Shown in pieces: positions 21,283 to 31,770 of a DNA stretch of 64,000 bases. Source of the DNA: Mesorhizobium loti. GTDB lineage: Bacteria > Pseudomonadota > Alphaproteobacteria > Rhizobiales > Rhizobiaceae. Made by a program: the position numbers and the translations under genes. Location: positions 186,001 to 250,000 of the forward strand of contig NZ_QGGH01000006.1 of NCBI RefSeq assembly GCF_003148495.1, read 5' to 3'. The notes under the pieces are model-generated. The model was not told the origin of the DNA, made no database searches, and was given only the letters and a program-made list of their open reading frames with translations. Positions within the stretch are counted from its first letter, which is position 1; the number at the start of each line of letters is the position of its first letter.

Positions 21283-22110
21283 ATGACGTCATTCGTTCCG
21301 CCGCTGACGCGATTGGTGCTTGCCCTCTGCTGCCTTGTCTCTCTCTCCGTGGCCGCGCCGGCACAGACGCTTCATGAGATCAACAAGGCGAACGGCTTTC
21401 ACCAGATGCTGACGGGTATCGGTCCGGGTTTTAGCGCAGCCGTGAAATCGGCGCCGGAAACGCCGCCGCAAAAAGTCCAGGACGCGCTGGCAGTGGCCAT
21501 GGAAGGTGCGTTTGACGCAAACAAGATGGAGGCAGCCATCGAATCGCGAATGGCCGACAAGCTGACCGCCAGGGATCTGGCCGACCTGGGCTCTTTCTAT
21601 ACTTCGCCATTGGGCAAACAGGTCACGGCGCTGGAAATCCAGGCCTCCACCCAGGAAGAGAGGGAACGCAAGAAGATCGAAGGCCCAAAAATCCTCGGCG
21701 AGCTTCCGTCCAGGGATCCGGCTCGGCTCGAGCTGTACAAGAAGATCGCGGATGATCTCAGCGCTGTCGACACCGGAGAAGCCGTCGCCTTGAACATGGG
21801 CTATGCGATGCTTTCCGAAATGCTGGGAGCGGCCGGAAAAGCCCTGCCCGACGACCAGATCATGGCCTTGCTGCGTCAGCGGTCCGAAGGGCTTCGCCGA
21901 GACATCGAAAAGGATGTCATGGACTCCGTAGCCTACATTTACCGGGATCTGCCGCTTGACGATCTCAGACGTTACGAGGCTTTCCTGGCGTCACCCGCCG
22001 GCAGCCACTATTACGACCAGATGCAGGTCGCCCTCGGCGCGGTGATGACCGACGAGGCGCGCTCGTTTGGGCATCGGTTTTTCGTCGCCCTCGGCTACCG
22101 CAAGGCCTGA
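21283..22110 (+). CDS. Secreted DUF2059 protein
   Basis: 275 residues with an N-terminal signal peptide (LVLALCCLVSLSVAAPAQT, cleavage near residue 27) and two DUF2059-like helical repeats. The first includes ARDLADLGSFYTSPLGKQV; the second includes LDDLRRYEAFLASPAGSHYY. The domain is of unknown function and occurs in periplasmic proteins. The ATG at 21283 is chosen because the signal peptide starts there; the open frame upstream to 21127 overlaps the gcd promoter region and encodes no signal. It stands alone before uvrD. Confidence 0.82.
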   Translation: MTSFVPPLTRLVLALCCLVSLSVAAPAQTLHEINKANGFHQMLTGIGPGFSAAVKSAPETPPQKVQDALAVAMEGAFDANKMEAAIESRMADKLTARDLADLGSFYTSPLGKQVTALEIQASTQEERERKKIEGPKILGELPSRDPARLELYKKIADDLSAVDTGEAVALNMGYAMLSEMLGAAGKALPDDQIMALLRQRSEGLRRDIEKDVMDSVAYIYRDLPLDDLRRYEAFLASPAGSHYYDQMQVALGAVMTDEARSFGHRFFVALGYRKA

Positions 22111-22189
22111 ACGGCGATATCAGGCACTTTACCGGAACAAAACGTAGACACTTCTGGTCTTTCGCTCCCGAATCACTACATTCGGGGCA

Positions 22190-24859
<2,670 letters not shown>

Positions 24860-24934
24860 AGCCCACTTGCCTCGTAGTCCTACAAGCGAACCGCCTTGTG
24901 TATGCGTCTCTGGCGGAAGCCTCCCCGCCTTCGT

Positions 24935-24984
24935 CATCCACGGGCGGAGCAGGAGCGAAGCGACGTCGCGGAGACCCGTGGATG
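24935..24984. repeat. Intergenic inverted repeat, rhizobial type
   Basis: Arms CATCCACGGG (24935-24944) and CCCGTGGATG (24975-24984) are perfect 10-bp complements around a 30-base centre rich in GAGCGAAGCGACG. It lies between the convergent uvrD and ABC-permease genes. It looks like a dispersed rhizobial intergenic hairpin and may serve as a bidirectional 3'-end structure. Confidence 0.7.
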
Positions 24985-25039
24985 GCGAAGCGATGGACGT
25001 TTGCGTCAAGGCATGCGGTCCGCCAACGAAACAGCCCCC

Positions 25040-26089
25040 TCACCGATACCTTGCCTGGTTCCACTTATGGCCGAGCAGCGACAGGATGATGATCAGGCCG
25101 TTGAAGAACTGGACGTAGAAGCCGCTCAGGCCCGCCGCCACGACGCCGGTCTGAATGAACGACACGGTGACGGCGCCGATGGCGCCGCCGACGACGGTGC
25201 CGATGCCGCCCCAGGTCGGCGTGCCGCCAACGAACACCGAGGCCAGCACCGGCAGCAGATAGCCGTCGCCGGCCGTCGGCCACCAGGTGAAGTTGATCAT
25301 CACCGAGAAGGTGCCGGCGATCGCCGCCCCGATGCCGACGAAGACGAACACTTTCACCCGCACGCGCTTGACGTCGATGCCCATCTGCTGGGCGCTGTCT
25401 GGATTGTCGCCCACCACCCTCACCTGCGCGCCGAAGCGGTGGCGGTTGTAGAGCATCGCCGACAGCACGACAAAGGCGATGGCCCAGAAGATCTGCACCG
25501 GAATGCCCAGGAGCTGGCTGGAAAAGATCGTGTAGGCCCAGCTGTCGCTGAGGCCGGTCAGCGCCATCGACTTGCCTTCGTTGATGATCTGGATCAGGCC
25601 GCGCAGCAGGAAATTCATGCCGAGCGTGGCGATCAGCGACGACAGCCCGCCATAGACCACCAGCGAGCCTACCAGGAAGCCGAGCAGCATGCCGGTGATC
25701 AGCGCCGCGACGATGCCGAGGAACGGATCGTAGCCAGCCTGCACCACCAGCGCGAAGACCCAGGAAGCAAAACCCATCGTTGCCGGAAACGACAGGTCGA
25801 TCTCGCCGCAGGTGACGACGAAGACCAGCGGCACCACCACGAACAGCGCCACCGGCAGCGTCGTCAGCACCGAGCGGTAGAGATACCAGGTGGTGAAGAC
25901 GGTCGGGTTGGCGATCATGAACACCGCCATCATGACGATGAACACGCCGAGCGTGCCGAGCGAAGCGCGGTTGTCGAGGATGAAACCGCGCATCCAGTGA
26001 TCGGATGGGTGCTTCCACTCCTTCTGGGAACTGGGGCGGGGGATGCCGGCGGACGGCTCGTGCAGATCGGGCTCCATGGTCTTGCTCAT
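25040..26089 (-). CDS. Sugar ABC transporter permease (CUT2/RbsC-like)
   Basis: 349 residues, about ten membrane helices, BPD_transp_2 type as in ribose/xylose/fructose importers. The cytoplasmic N-terminus is long (about 45 residues), and the conserved GDNPDSAQQMGIDVKRVRVKVF loop contacts the ATPase. It is the last gene of the minus-strand cluster, and its ATG (26089) overlaps the ATPase stop by four bases. The reading frame opens further upstream within the ATPase gene, but the ATGA overlap and the family N-terminus fix this start. It would move a sugar or polyol taken up by the adjacent binding protein. Confidence 0.9.
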   Translation of the reverse strand: MSKTMEPDLHEPSAGIPRPSSQKEWKHPSDHWMRGFILDNRASLGTLGVFIVMMAVFMIANPTVFTTWYLYRSVLTTLPVALFVVVPLVFVVTCGEIDLSFPATMGFASWVFALVVQAGYDPFLGIVAALITGMLLGFLVGSLVVYGGLSSLIATLGMNFLLRGLIQIINEGKSMALTGLSDSWAYTIFSSQLLGIPVQIFWAIAFVVLSAMLYNRHRFGAQVRVVGDNPDSAQQMGIDVKRVRVKVFVFVGIGAAIAGTFSVMINFTWWPTAGDGYLLPVLASVFVGGTPTWGGIGTVVGGAIGAVTVSFIQTGVVAAGLSGFYVQFFNGLIIILSLLGHKWNQARYR

Positions 26090-26883
26090 CGTGCTCTCTG
26101 CTCCGCGTCGCCTGCATCGTGCAGTCCGGCCAATCCGCCCGGATGCGCGACCTCTTCCATGAAATTGATGAGTTCTTCCGCCGTTTTGACCTGGCTGCGG
26201 TCGGTCGTCAGCGCGACCTTGCCACGGTCCAGGACCACGAAGCGGTCGGCGATATCGAAGACATGATGGATGTTGTGGCCGATGAACAGGATCGAGCGGC
26301 CGCTCGCCCGCACCTGGCGCACGAAGTGGAAGACTTTGGCGGTTTCGGTCAGCGACAGCGCCGTCGTCGGCTCGTCGAGGACGATCAGCTCCGCCTGCTT
26401 GTAGATGGCGCGGGCGATCGCCACACCCTGGCGTTCGCCGCCCGACAGCTGGCCGACGATCGACTGCGGCGTGAACACTTTCGAGGTGAAGCCGATCTCG
26501 CGCATCAGCCGGCTCGCCTCCTCGATCTCCTTGTTGACCTTGATCCAGCCGAGAAAGCCGGTGAGCTCGCGGCCCATGAAGATGTTGCGCACGATCGTCT
26601 GCTGCACGGCCAGCGCCCGGTCCTGGAACACCGTCTCGATGCCGGCCTCGCGCGAGCGCGCCGCGCTCCACCCGGTCACCGCCTTGCCGCGCACGAGGAT
26701 CTCGCCGCTGGTCGGCTTGACCACGCCCGACAGGATCTTGATCAGGGTCGACTTGCCAGCGCCATTGTCGCCGATCAGGCCGACCACCTCGCCGCGGTCG
26801 ACGCTGAGATTGACCCCGCCCAGTGCATAAACCTGGCCATAGGATTTGCTGATGTCGCGCAGTTCGATAAGGCGTTCGGCCAT
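26086..26883 (-). CDS. Sugar ABC transporter ATP-binding protein
   Basis: 265 residues, a single ABC ATPase domain: Walker A GDNGAGKST, signature LSGGERQGVAIARA, Walker B LIVLDEPTTAL, H-loop in FIGHNIHH. Ribose-type importers usually have a double-length RbsA of about 500 residues; this half-size form is like FrcA of rhizobia and must act as a homodimer. It is flanked by the binding-protein gene upstream (70-base gap holding a hairpin) and overlaps the permease gene downstream. Confidence 0.92.
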   Translation of the reverse strand: MAERLIELRDISKSYGQVYALGGVNLSVDRGEVVGLIGDNGAGKSTLIKILSGVVKPTSGEILVRGKAVTGWSAARSREAGIETVFQDRALAVQQTIVRNIFMGRELTGFLGWIKVNKEIEEASRLMREIGFTSKVFTPQSIVGQLSGGERQGVAIARAIYKQAELIVLDEPTTALSLTETAKVFHFVRQVRASGRSILFIGHNIHHVFDIADRFVVLDRGKVALTTDRSQVKTAEELINFMEEVAHPGGLAGLHDAGDAEQRAR

Positions 26884-26917
26884 CGGATCCTCGCTTGATT
26901 GTCGCCAGCGGTCCCGC

Positions 26918-26940
26918 CGGCCGGGGCCTGATCCCGGCCG
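26918..26940 (-). repeat. GC-rich hairpin after the binding-protein gene
   Basis: CGGCCGGG and CCCGGCCG form a perfect 8-bp stem with a 7-base loop, 14 bases past the stop codon of the sugar-binding protein gene and before the ATPase start. There is no U-tract, so it is more likely an mRNA-stabilising intercistronic structure than a full terminator. Confidence 0.65.
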
Positions 26941-26953
26941 ACGGCTTGGGAGG

Positions 26954-27961
26954 TCAGCGCAGCGCTTGCTTGGCAAGCTCTGCGACGATCTCGTAATTCT
27001 CAGGCGTGACGAAACCGGCGCCGGTGTCGACATTCATCGGCGCCAGCCCCAGCACCACTTGCTGGCAGAGGCTGAGGATCGGCAGATAGCCCTGCAGGAA
27101 CGGCTGCTGGTCGGCCGTCAGCTGCACCCAGCCGCCCTTGAAACCCTCGACGATCTGCGGGCTGGTGTCGAAGCCGAAATTGAAGATATCGCCGGGCTTC
27201 CGCCCTGCCGCCTGCATGTAGGTCGGGACGTTGCCGAGCATCTGCCCACCGGGATAGCCGACCGCCTTGACGTCGGGATTGTTGAGCAGTGCCGCGGTGA
27301 TCACCGGAATCGCGAGGTTCGGATCGGCTGCCCACTCGGTTGCGGAGTTGATTTGAACGACATCGACGCCAGCCTCCTTCAGTGCGGCCACAGTCCCACG
27401 CTCACGCGCACCCCTGCTCTCATTGTCGAACGGGCCGATCATGATCGCCTTGTCGCCGGACTTCAGCTTGGCCAGCTTGAACGCCTCGGCCCCGAGTGCG
27501 CGGCCCTGCGGCTCCTGCTGAGCGCCGACATAGCCGCCGCCGAACGCTGCCGTCACTGTTGGCACCGGCACGTTCTGGTACATCATCTTGATGCCGTCCT
27601 TATGCGCCTGTTCGGCGAGCGGCATGATCGACGCGTCGCCGGGATGGCCCATCATGGCGATGCCGTTAGGCTTGACCGCGACCGCCTCACGCAATTGCTG
27701 CACCATCTTTTCGATGTCCCAGCCCGAGAAGATGTAGTCGACCTTCGGCCCGAGATCGGCCGCCGCCTGCTTGGCGCCATTATAGACGATGGTGCCGAAG
27801 GCGTCGCCCTCGGCGCCGCCGACGAAGAAGCGGATGTGGACGTCCTTGCACCATTGGGCGTCGAGCGCCTGTGCGGGCAAGGTGGAGATTGCAGCGGCAA
27901 GCGCCGTGGCGGCGGCCACGACGGTCGAGCGCAGAAGTGTCGTTCTGATCGCGATGCTCAT
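26954..27961 (-). CDS. Periplasmic sugar-binding protein of ABC importer
   Basis: 335 residues with a clear Sec signal peptide (start MSIAIRTTLLRST, Ala-rich core, cleavage after PAQA near residue 32). The mature part is a type I periplasmic binding fold of the RbsB/Peripla_BP_4 kind (GAKQAAADLG near the front, MMGHPGD, DNESRGARERG). The ligand is probably a sugar or polyol, given the neighbouring dehydrogenase, isomerase and LacI regulator. The gene has hairpins on both sides, which would allow it to be expressed above the membrane components. Confidence 0.9.
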   Translation of the reverse strand: MSIAIRTTLLRSTVVAAATALAAAISTLPAQALDAQWCKDVHIRFFVGGAEGDAFGTIVYNGAKQAAADLGPKVDYIFSGWDIEKMVQQLREAVAVKPNGIAMMGHPGDASIMPLAEQAHKDGIKMMYQNVPVPTVTAAFGGGYVGAQQEPQGRALGAEAFKLAKLKSGDKAIMIGPFDNESRGARERGTVAALKEAGVDVVQINSATEWAADPNLAIPVITAALLNNPDVKAVGYPGGQMLGNVPTYMQAAGRKPGDIFNFGFDTSPQIVEGFKGGWVQLTADQQPFLQGYLPILSLCQQVVLGLAPMNVDTGAGFVTPENYEIVAELAKQALR

Positions 27962-28033
27962 GCACGTTCCTCCCATTGTTTCCCTCGTCAGCCGAGGGGC
28001 TTTCTGACGATTACTTCGGCAGTACCAGTTGAC

Positions 28034-28054
28034 GGCCGGCTCCTCCCGCCGGCC
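28034..28054 (-). repeat. GC-rich hairpin before the binding-protein gene
   Basis: GGCCGGC, loop TCCTCCC, GCCGGCC: a perfect 7-bp stem (8 with flanking C-G) located 5 bases after the isomerase stop codon and 73 bases before the binding-protein start. Together with the hairpin at 26918-26940 it brackets the binding-protein gene. Confidence 0.6.
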
Positions 28055-28059
28055 GATCC

Positions 28060-28968
28060 TCACACCGGGTTGGGCAGGTAGCTGGCGCCTCCCCGGCATT
28101 GCTTCAGATACTCCAGCGCGCGCACCTGCCCGGTGATTTCGAGATCGCCGCGATAGACCGGGTCGTGCCAACCCTCGATGTCGATGGCGCCCTTGTAGCC
28201 GGCGAGCCGCAACTCGCTGATCACCCGCGTCCAGTCGCTGTCGCCGAAGCCGGGCGTGCGCATCTGCACGAAGGGCAAACTGCCGAACACGCCATGTTCG
28301 CGGATGACGTCCCAGCGCACCGTCGCGTCCTTGCCGTGGACATGGAAGATGCGCGGCGCCCATTTGCGGATCTGCGGCATCGGATCGATCAGATAGACGA
28401 GCTGATGGCACGGCTCCCATTCCAGCCCCAGATTGTCGTCGGGCACTTCGTTGAACATCAGCTCCCAGGCGTCGGGATTGTGGGCGATGTTCCAGTCGCC
28501 GCTGGCCCAATTGCCGTCCATGGCGCAGTTCTCGAAGGCGATCCGCACGCCCTTGTCGGCGGCGCGTTTGGCCAGCGGTCCCCAGATCTCCTTGAAGCGC
28601 GGCAGGCTGTCGGTCAGCTTCTTGCCGCGCAGGCGGCCGGTGAAGCCGCTGACCATCGAAGCGCCGAACAGATGCGCATTCTCGATCACCGTTTCCCAGG
28701 CCTTGAGCACGCCGCGATCGACCTCGCCGTCTTCCAGCGGATTGCCGAACACGCCGATCGACGAAATGCTGACATCCGCATCGCCGATCGCCTCGCGGAT
28801 ATCACCGGCCAGCCGTGGCAAATCCTTGCCGCCCAGCGTCTGCCAGAAGAAGGGCTGGATGCTCTCGAAGCCAAGCGGCAGGATCTGTTTGATATAGGCC
28901 GCCGGGTCGTCGAGATTGGCCCGCACCATGGTGCCGATGCGGATGTCGAGAAGCGGGTTTGGCATCAT
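28060..28968 (-). CDS. Sugar phosphate isomerase/epimerase (xylose isomerase-like TIM barrel)
   Basis: 302 residues of the AP_endonuc_2 / IolE-like TIM-barrel family. Metal-site candidates are visible: ENCAMDGNW (Glu), LEWEPCHQ (Glu, His), HVHGKDATV (His, Asp) and IDIEGWHDP (Glu). Such enzymes isomerise, epimerise or dehydrate sugars and inositols. The start MMPNPLLD overlaps the stop of the upstream dehydrogenase (ATGA), showing one transcript. Together the two enzymes suggest oxidation of a polyol or sugar followed by isomerisation. The exact substrate is not evident. Confidence 0.86.
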   Translation of the reverse strand: MMPNPLLDIRIGTMVRANLDDPAAYIKQILPLGFESIQPFFWQTLGGKDLPRLAGDIREAIGDADVSISSIGVFGNPLEDGEVDRGVLKAWETVIENAHLFGASMVSGFTGRLRGKKLTDSLPRFKEIWGPLAKRAADKGVRIAFENCAMDGNWASGDWNIAHNPDAWELMFNEVPDDNLGLEWEPCHQLVYLIDPMPQIRKWAPRIFHVHGKDATVRWDVIREHGVFGSLPFVQMRTPGFGDSDWTRVISELRLAGYKGAIDIEGWHDPVYRGDLEITGQVRALEYLKQCRGGASYLPNPV

Positions 28969-29996
28969 TGTGCGTCCTCTGCGATCGCCACGCGGCGTCC
29001 GGTTTCGGCGCTTTCGATCGCGCCAAAGACCATGGCCAGGCTCTTGATGTTGTCGCTCCCACGCGTTTCCGGCTCGGTGCCGGTCTCGATGGCGTGGATG
29101 AAATCCCTGATGATGCCGAGATGGCCGCCGATGCGGTCGGACGCGTCGAGCGGCGGCACCTCGATCGTCTGCGTTTTGTCGAAAATCCCGTCGCGGCCCG
29201 GCACGACCACTTCTGCCTTCAACGCATCGTTGCCGTCCCAGGTCAGGCTGCCGCGCTCGGCGACGATGCGCCAGCTACCTTCCCAGCTGGTGCGGAAGCC
29301 GTCGGCGCACCAGGAGCCGGCATAGGTAAAAACCCTGCCGCCGCCGAGGTCGAAGACGGCGCTGGCCGACGATCCCTGCCGGTACCAGGAATTGGCCGGC
29401 TCCCATTCCTGGCAATAGACGCCGGACGGCTCGCCGGCGACCATGTAGCGGGCGGCGTCGAAGGTGTGGATCGCCATGTCGAGCAGCAGGACATGGGCCA
29501 TTTCCTCGCGAAAACCGCCGAAATGCGGCGCGACGAAGAAGTCGGCGTGGATGCTGGTCGGCGCGCCGATGGCGCCGGAGGAGAGGAAGCGCCTGATGCG
29601 CCTGACATTGGCAACGTAGCGGCGGTTCTGGACGACGGCATGGATGCGTCCGGCCCGCCGAGCAGCCTCGACGATGGCGCGTGCATTCTCCGGACTGTCG
29701 GCGAGCGGCTTTTCCGTCAGCAGATGGCAATTGTGCGCAAAGGCGGAAAGCGCAACCGCGCGCCGGGCGGCGGGAACCACCACATCGAACACCGCTTGCG
29801 GTTGGGTCTGGTCGAGCACGGCGTCGAGATTGCTGCCGATGACGGCATTGGTGAGGTCGTATTCGCGCGCCCTCGCCCGCGCCCTGTCGGCGTCGAGGTC
29901 GACAAGGCCGACAATGGCGAGCCCGTCGATTTGCCTGATGGCATCGAGCCAGGCTTTGCTCATCGCTCCGCAGCCGACCAGGACGACATTGATCAT
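28965..29996 (-). CDS. Gfo/Idh/MocA family oxidoreductase
   Basis: 343 residues. The N-terminal Rossmann fold begins MINVVLVGCGAMSKAW, a G-x-G-x-M dinucleotide motif, and EKPLADS (about residue 95) is the conserved EKP motif of the family. The C-terminal alpha/beta domain binds the sugar or polyol. Enzymes of this family oxidise inositols, sugars or sugar acids with NAD(P). It is the first gene of the minus-strand sugar cluster, 61 bases from the LacI-type operators and divergent from the lacI-like gene. Confidence 0.9.
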   Translation of the reverse strand: MINVVLVGCGAMSKAWLDAIRQIDGLAIVGLVDLDADRARARAREYDLTNAVIGSNLDAVLDQTQPQAVFDVVVPAARRAVALSAFAHNCHLLTEKPLADSPENARAIVEAARRAGRIHAVVQNRRYVANVRRIRRFLSSGAIGAPTSIHADFFVAPHFGGFREEMAHVLLLDMAIHTFDAARYMVAGEPSGVYCQEWEPANSWYRQGSSASAVFDLGGGRVFTYAGSWCADGFRTSWEGSWRIVAERGSLTWDGNDALKAEVVVPGRDGIFDKTQTIEVPPLDASDRIGGHLGIIRDFIHAIETGTEPETRGSDNIKSLAMVFGAIESAETGRRVAIAEDAQ

Positions 29997-30056
29997 CCAG
30001 CGCTCCTCCTCCGCTCGGTCCCTCCAGACCGATCGTCACGGCATTCACGGCAGGAC

Positions 30057-30084
30057 CGTAAACGTTTTTCCGTAAACGTTTACG
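30057..30084. promoter_or_regulatory. Tandem LacI-family operators
   Basis: CGTAAACGTTTACG (30071-30084) is a perfect 14-bp palindrome with the central CG typical of LacI/GalR operators. A degenerate copy, CGTAAACGTTTTTC, abuts it at 30057-30070. They lie between the divergent dehydrogenase and lacI-like genes, so binding would control the sugar cluster and probably the regulator. Confidence 0.8.
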
Positions 30085-30193
30085 AGAACACACCCGAAGG
30101 CGTAGAATGTCAATTGGCCGCTTGCGAAAATCGTCTTGTCACCTTGGCCTGAGCGGCCGCCGGTGCTAGCCAAGCAAGGGGGAGGACAGTCAC

Positions 30194-31219
30194 TTGGCAT
30201 CCAGCATTCACGACCTTGCCCGTCACCTGAACATTTCGATCGGCACCGTGTCGCGGGCGCTGAACGGTCGCGCCGACGTCAATGCCGACACACGAAAGCG
30301 CGTGCTCGAGGCGGCCAGGACACTCAACTATTCGCCGAACCAGTCCGGCCGCAGTCTGCGGCAAGGCGCCACCCATTCGATCGCCTTCATGTTGCAGCCA
30401 CATCCGGGCGACCAGCAATATGGCGAGCCGTTCTTCATTCCGTTCCTGATCGGGCTGCAGGCCAAGCTCGCTGAAAGCGGGCTCGACCTGATCGTGGTGA
30501 TGGGCGCACCGGGCGACTATCAGCAGGAGCGCCTGCGTCGTGTCGTCGAAACGCGCCGCGCCGATGCGGTACTGCTGGCCTGGACGCGGCGCGAGGACGA
30601 GCGCATCGACTATCTCACCCAGACCGGCTTTCCGTTCGCCACGCTTGGCCGCAGTCGTTCCGGGGCCAAGTCCTACCCTTCCCTCGACCTTGATTTCGAG
30701 AAGGCCGGGGCCGACGCGGTCGACCGCCTTGTGGCGCGCGGCCACCGCCGCATCGCCGCCGTCCGCCCATCGCTCGACCTCAACTTCGGTTATCTGTTCC
30801 TAGCCGGCTACCGCAAGGCCTTGCGGCGGCACGGCATCGAGGTCGCCCCCGAACTGATCGCGTCAGGCTTCATCAACGAGGCGGGCGGCTACGAGGTGAC
30901 GCCGCAGGTCATGCGATCCAAGGCCCCGCCGACCGCCATCATCTTCAACAATGACGCGATGGCGCTTGGCGGCTGCAAGGCGCTGGCCGAGATGGGCATC
31001 AGGCCGGGTCATGACATGGCGGTGACCGTCATCGTCGACACGCCGCTTTGCCGCTATTTCTCGCCGGCGCTGACCGCCTTCCGCCCGGCGCTGGAGCCGA
31101 TGGGACAGCGGCTCGCCGAAATGCTGCTGGCCTCGATCCCGGCCTTCGCCGGCCCAGAAGGTCCACGGATCATCCGTGAAGTCTGGCCGCTGGAGCTGGT
31201 CGCACGCGACAGCGATTGA
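30194..31219 (+). CDS. LacI family transcriptional regulator
   Basis: 341 residues. The N-terminal LacI headpiece reads ASSIHDLARHLNISIGTVSR with the hinge region near residues 50-60, followed by a periplasmic-binding-protein-like ligand domain. The start is TTG at 30194 with a GGGGGAGGA Shine-Dalgarno just upstream; no ATG gives the full headpiece. It is divergent from the sugar cluster, with operators between them, so it is the likely local repressor released by a sugar or an intermediate. Confidence 0.93.
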   Translation: MASSIHDLARHLNISIGTVSRALNGRADVNADTRKRVLEAARTLNYSPNQSGRSLRQGATHSIAFMLQPHPGDQQYGEPFFIPFLIGLQAKLAESGLDLIVVMGAPGDYQQERLRRVVETRRADAVLLAWTRREDERIDYLTQTGFPFATLGRSRSGAKSYPSLDLDFEKAGADAVDRLVARGHRRIAAVRPSLDLNFGYLFLAGYRKALRRHGIEVAPELIASGFINEAGGYEVTPQVMRSKAPPTAIIFNNDAMALGGCKALAEMGIRPGHDMAVTVIVDTPLCRYFSPALTAFRPALEPMGQRLAEMLLASIPAFAGPEGPRIIREVWPLELVARDSD

Positions 31220-31259
31220 TGGTGGCGGATCGGCCGTGAAATTTGCCCGGCCAGGCCTC

Positions 31260-31403
31260 AAGGTGTGTTGAGATTCAGGTCAGGCCGAGTCGAAAACGAT
31301 GGTTTTCGAGAACCGGAGCGGAGCGTACTTTTCGTACGTGAGCACCGGAAGCGCAGAAAACCTTCGTTTGCAGGCCGGCATCACCTGAATACCGACACAC
31401 CTT
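31260..31403. repeat. 144-bp composite palindromic element
   Basis: The terminal arms AAGGTGTGTTGAGATTCAGGT (21 bases, at 31260-31280) and the near-complement at 31383-31403 pair with a few mismatches. Internal shorter palindromes include GAAAAC-GATG-GTTTTC and GTAC-TTTTC-GTAC. It fills the space between the convergent lacI-like and encapsulated-ferritin-like genes, and its right end includes two bases of the latter's stop codon. It resembles a dispersed rhizobial repeat and can fold into a long hairpin. Confidence 0.7.
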
Positions 31404-31716
31404 AGTCCACCTTCTTCTCGCCCCGTTCGCCGGCCTTGACGATATCACCCGTGGTGAACAGGATTTCCTTCAGTTCCGCCCGCCAGTCCTTCTTCTGGCG
31501 CAGCAGGAATTCGAGATCCATGCCGAAATGCTTGAACTCCTCGCCTTGCGCATTCTTCATGATGGCGCGGGCCTGCGGGTCCTTCTCCACCGACATGCGC
31601 TGTTCGTACCAGCCGATCGCTTCCGCCTCCTCGATCAGCGAGGTGATCATGCGGGCAAAGGTCCGTACCTTCTGCGTCAGCTCTTCAGGCGGTTCGTGAT
31701 ACTGGTCGAATCCCAT
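31402..31716 (-). CDS. Encapsulated-ferritin-like protein (EncFtn family)
   Basis: 104 residues matching the EncFtn family, which oxidises and passes iron into encapsulin shells. The core SLIEEAEAIGWYEQRM and GEEFKHFGMDLEFLLRQKKDW aligns with Rhodospirillum rubrum EncFtn. The ferroxidase ligands correspond to Glu30, Glu60 and His63, and the entry-site glutamates to Glu29 and Glu32. The usual C-terminal encapsulin-targeting motif (an SLxIGSL-like peptide) is absent: the protein ends GERGEKKVD, and its stop codon lies in the end of the palindromic element at 31260-31403. No encapsulin gene is in the window. It may work without a shell or load differently. Confidence 0.8.
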   Translation of the reverse strand: MGFDQYHEPPEELTQKVRTFARMITSLIEEAEAIGWYEQRMSVEKDPQARAIMKNAQGEEFKHFGMDLEFLLRQKKDWRAELKEILFTTGDIVKAGERGEKKVD

Positions 31717-31770
31717 GTCGTCCTCCGTTGGCCATTCCCATGAATGCCCGGGAGTGACACGGGTTCCGCG

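Noticed and set aside
22134..22149. GAAC-N7-AGAC upstream of uvrD as a LexA site
   Set aside because: The second half does not match GAAC, and one half site is expected by chance.
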